Positions 5,598 through 5,617 of a DNA stretch of 5,617 bases are shown one piece after another (the first letter of the stretch is position 1; each line of letters begins with the position of its first letter). The DNA comes from Thiotrichaceae bacterium (GTDB taxonomy: Bacteria; Pseudomonadota; Gammaproteobacteria; SZUA-229). A program made the translations under genes and the position numbers. The stretch spans positions 94,549 to 100,165 of the forward strand of contig NVWZ01000005.1 in assembly GCA_002746365.1 (NCBI GenBank). The letters run 5' to 3'. A model generated the notes under the pieces. It ran no database searches. It was not told where the DNA came from and saw only the letters and a program-made list of their open reading frames with translations.

Positions 5598-5617
5598 TAC
5601 ACTGAGTGCTGAGTGTA
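5598..5617. repeat. Tandem heptad and short inverted repeat at the right edge
   Basis: CTGAGTG occurs twice in tandem (5602-5608 and 5609-5615), and TACACT (5598-5603) pairs with AGTGTA (5612-5617) around 8 nt. The window ends here, so it cannot be seen whether this continues into a longer heptad array like those at 1862 and 4236. It lies just upstream of the two-gene membrane unit and might also be part of its promoter region. Confidence 0.55.

Overview
The window looks like chromosomal DNA of a Gram-negative bacterium, most likely a gammaproteobacterium of moderate-to-low GC. The reasons are an AsmA-family envelope protein, a two-PDZ DegQ-type periplasmic protease, a lipoprotein FKBP prolyl isomerase with an FklB/Mip-like architecture, and MoaC, MoaD and MoaE proteins close to their E. 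coli counterparts. No rRNA, tRNA, CRISPR array, transposase or integrase gene was seen.

Layout. Positions 1-509 (-) hold the first 169 codons of an AsmA-family protein, cut by the window edge. It lies 55 bp downstream of moaC (565-1056, -). A 134-bp divergent spacer separates moaC from moaD (1191-1424, +) and moaE (1430-1870, +). After moaE come a heptanucleotide repeat element and a perfect 18-bp palindrome that overlaps the 3' end of the convergent degQ (1984-3357, -; the longer upstream start at 3438 is rejected). degQ and an FKBP lipoprotein gene (3522-4232, +) diverge from a shared spacer that carries overlapping candidate promoters. A second heptad-based hairpin follows the FKBP gene, then about 200 bp without a gene. 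The right end is an AT-rich two-gene unit on the minus strand: 5141-5581, then 4544-5113. It encodes two small unrecognised membrane proteins and ends at a strong intrinsic terminator.

How the genes work together. MoaC makes cyclic pyranopterin monophosphate (cPMP), and MoaD plus MoaE form molybdopterin synthase, which converts cPMP to molybdopterin. moaA is not in the window and must lie elsewhere if the pathway is complete. DegQ (protease/chaperone) and the FKBP isomerase form an envelope protein quality-control pair. The two right-hand membrane proteins differ in base composition from everything else (about 33% GC in hand-counted lines, against about 50% in sampled lines of moaE, degQ and the FKBP gene). 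They are the likeliest acquired, undescribed part of the window.

The most distinctive non-coding signal is a recurring design: intergenic arrays of 7-bp units that face a reverse-complement array and so can fold into a long hairpin. It occurs after moaE and after the FKBP gene. Two more tandem heptads lie at the right edge.
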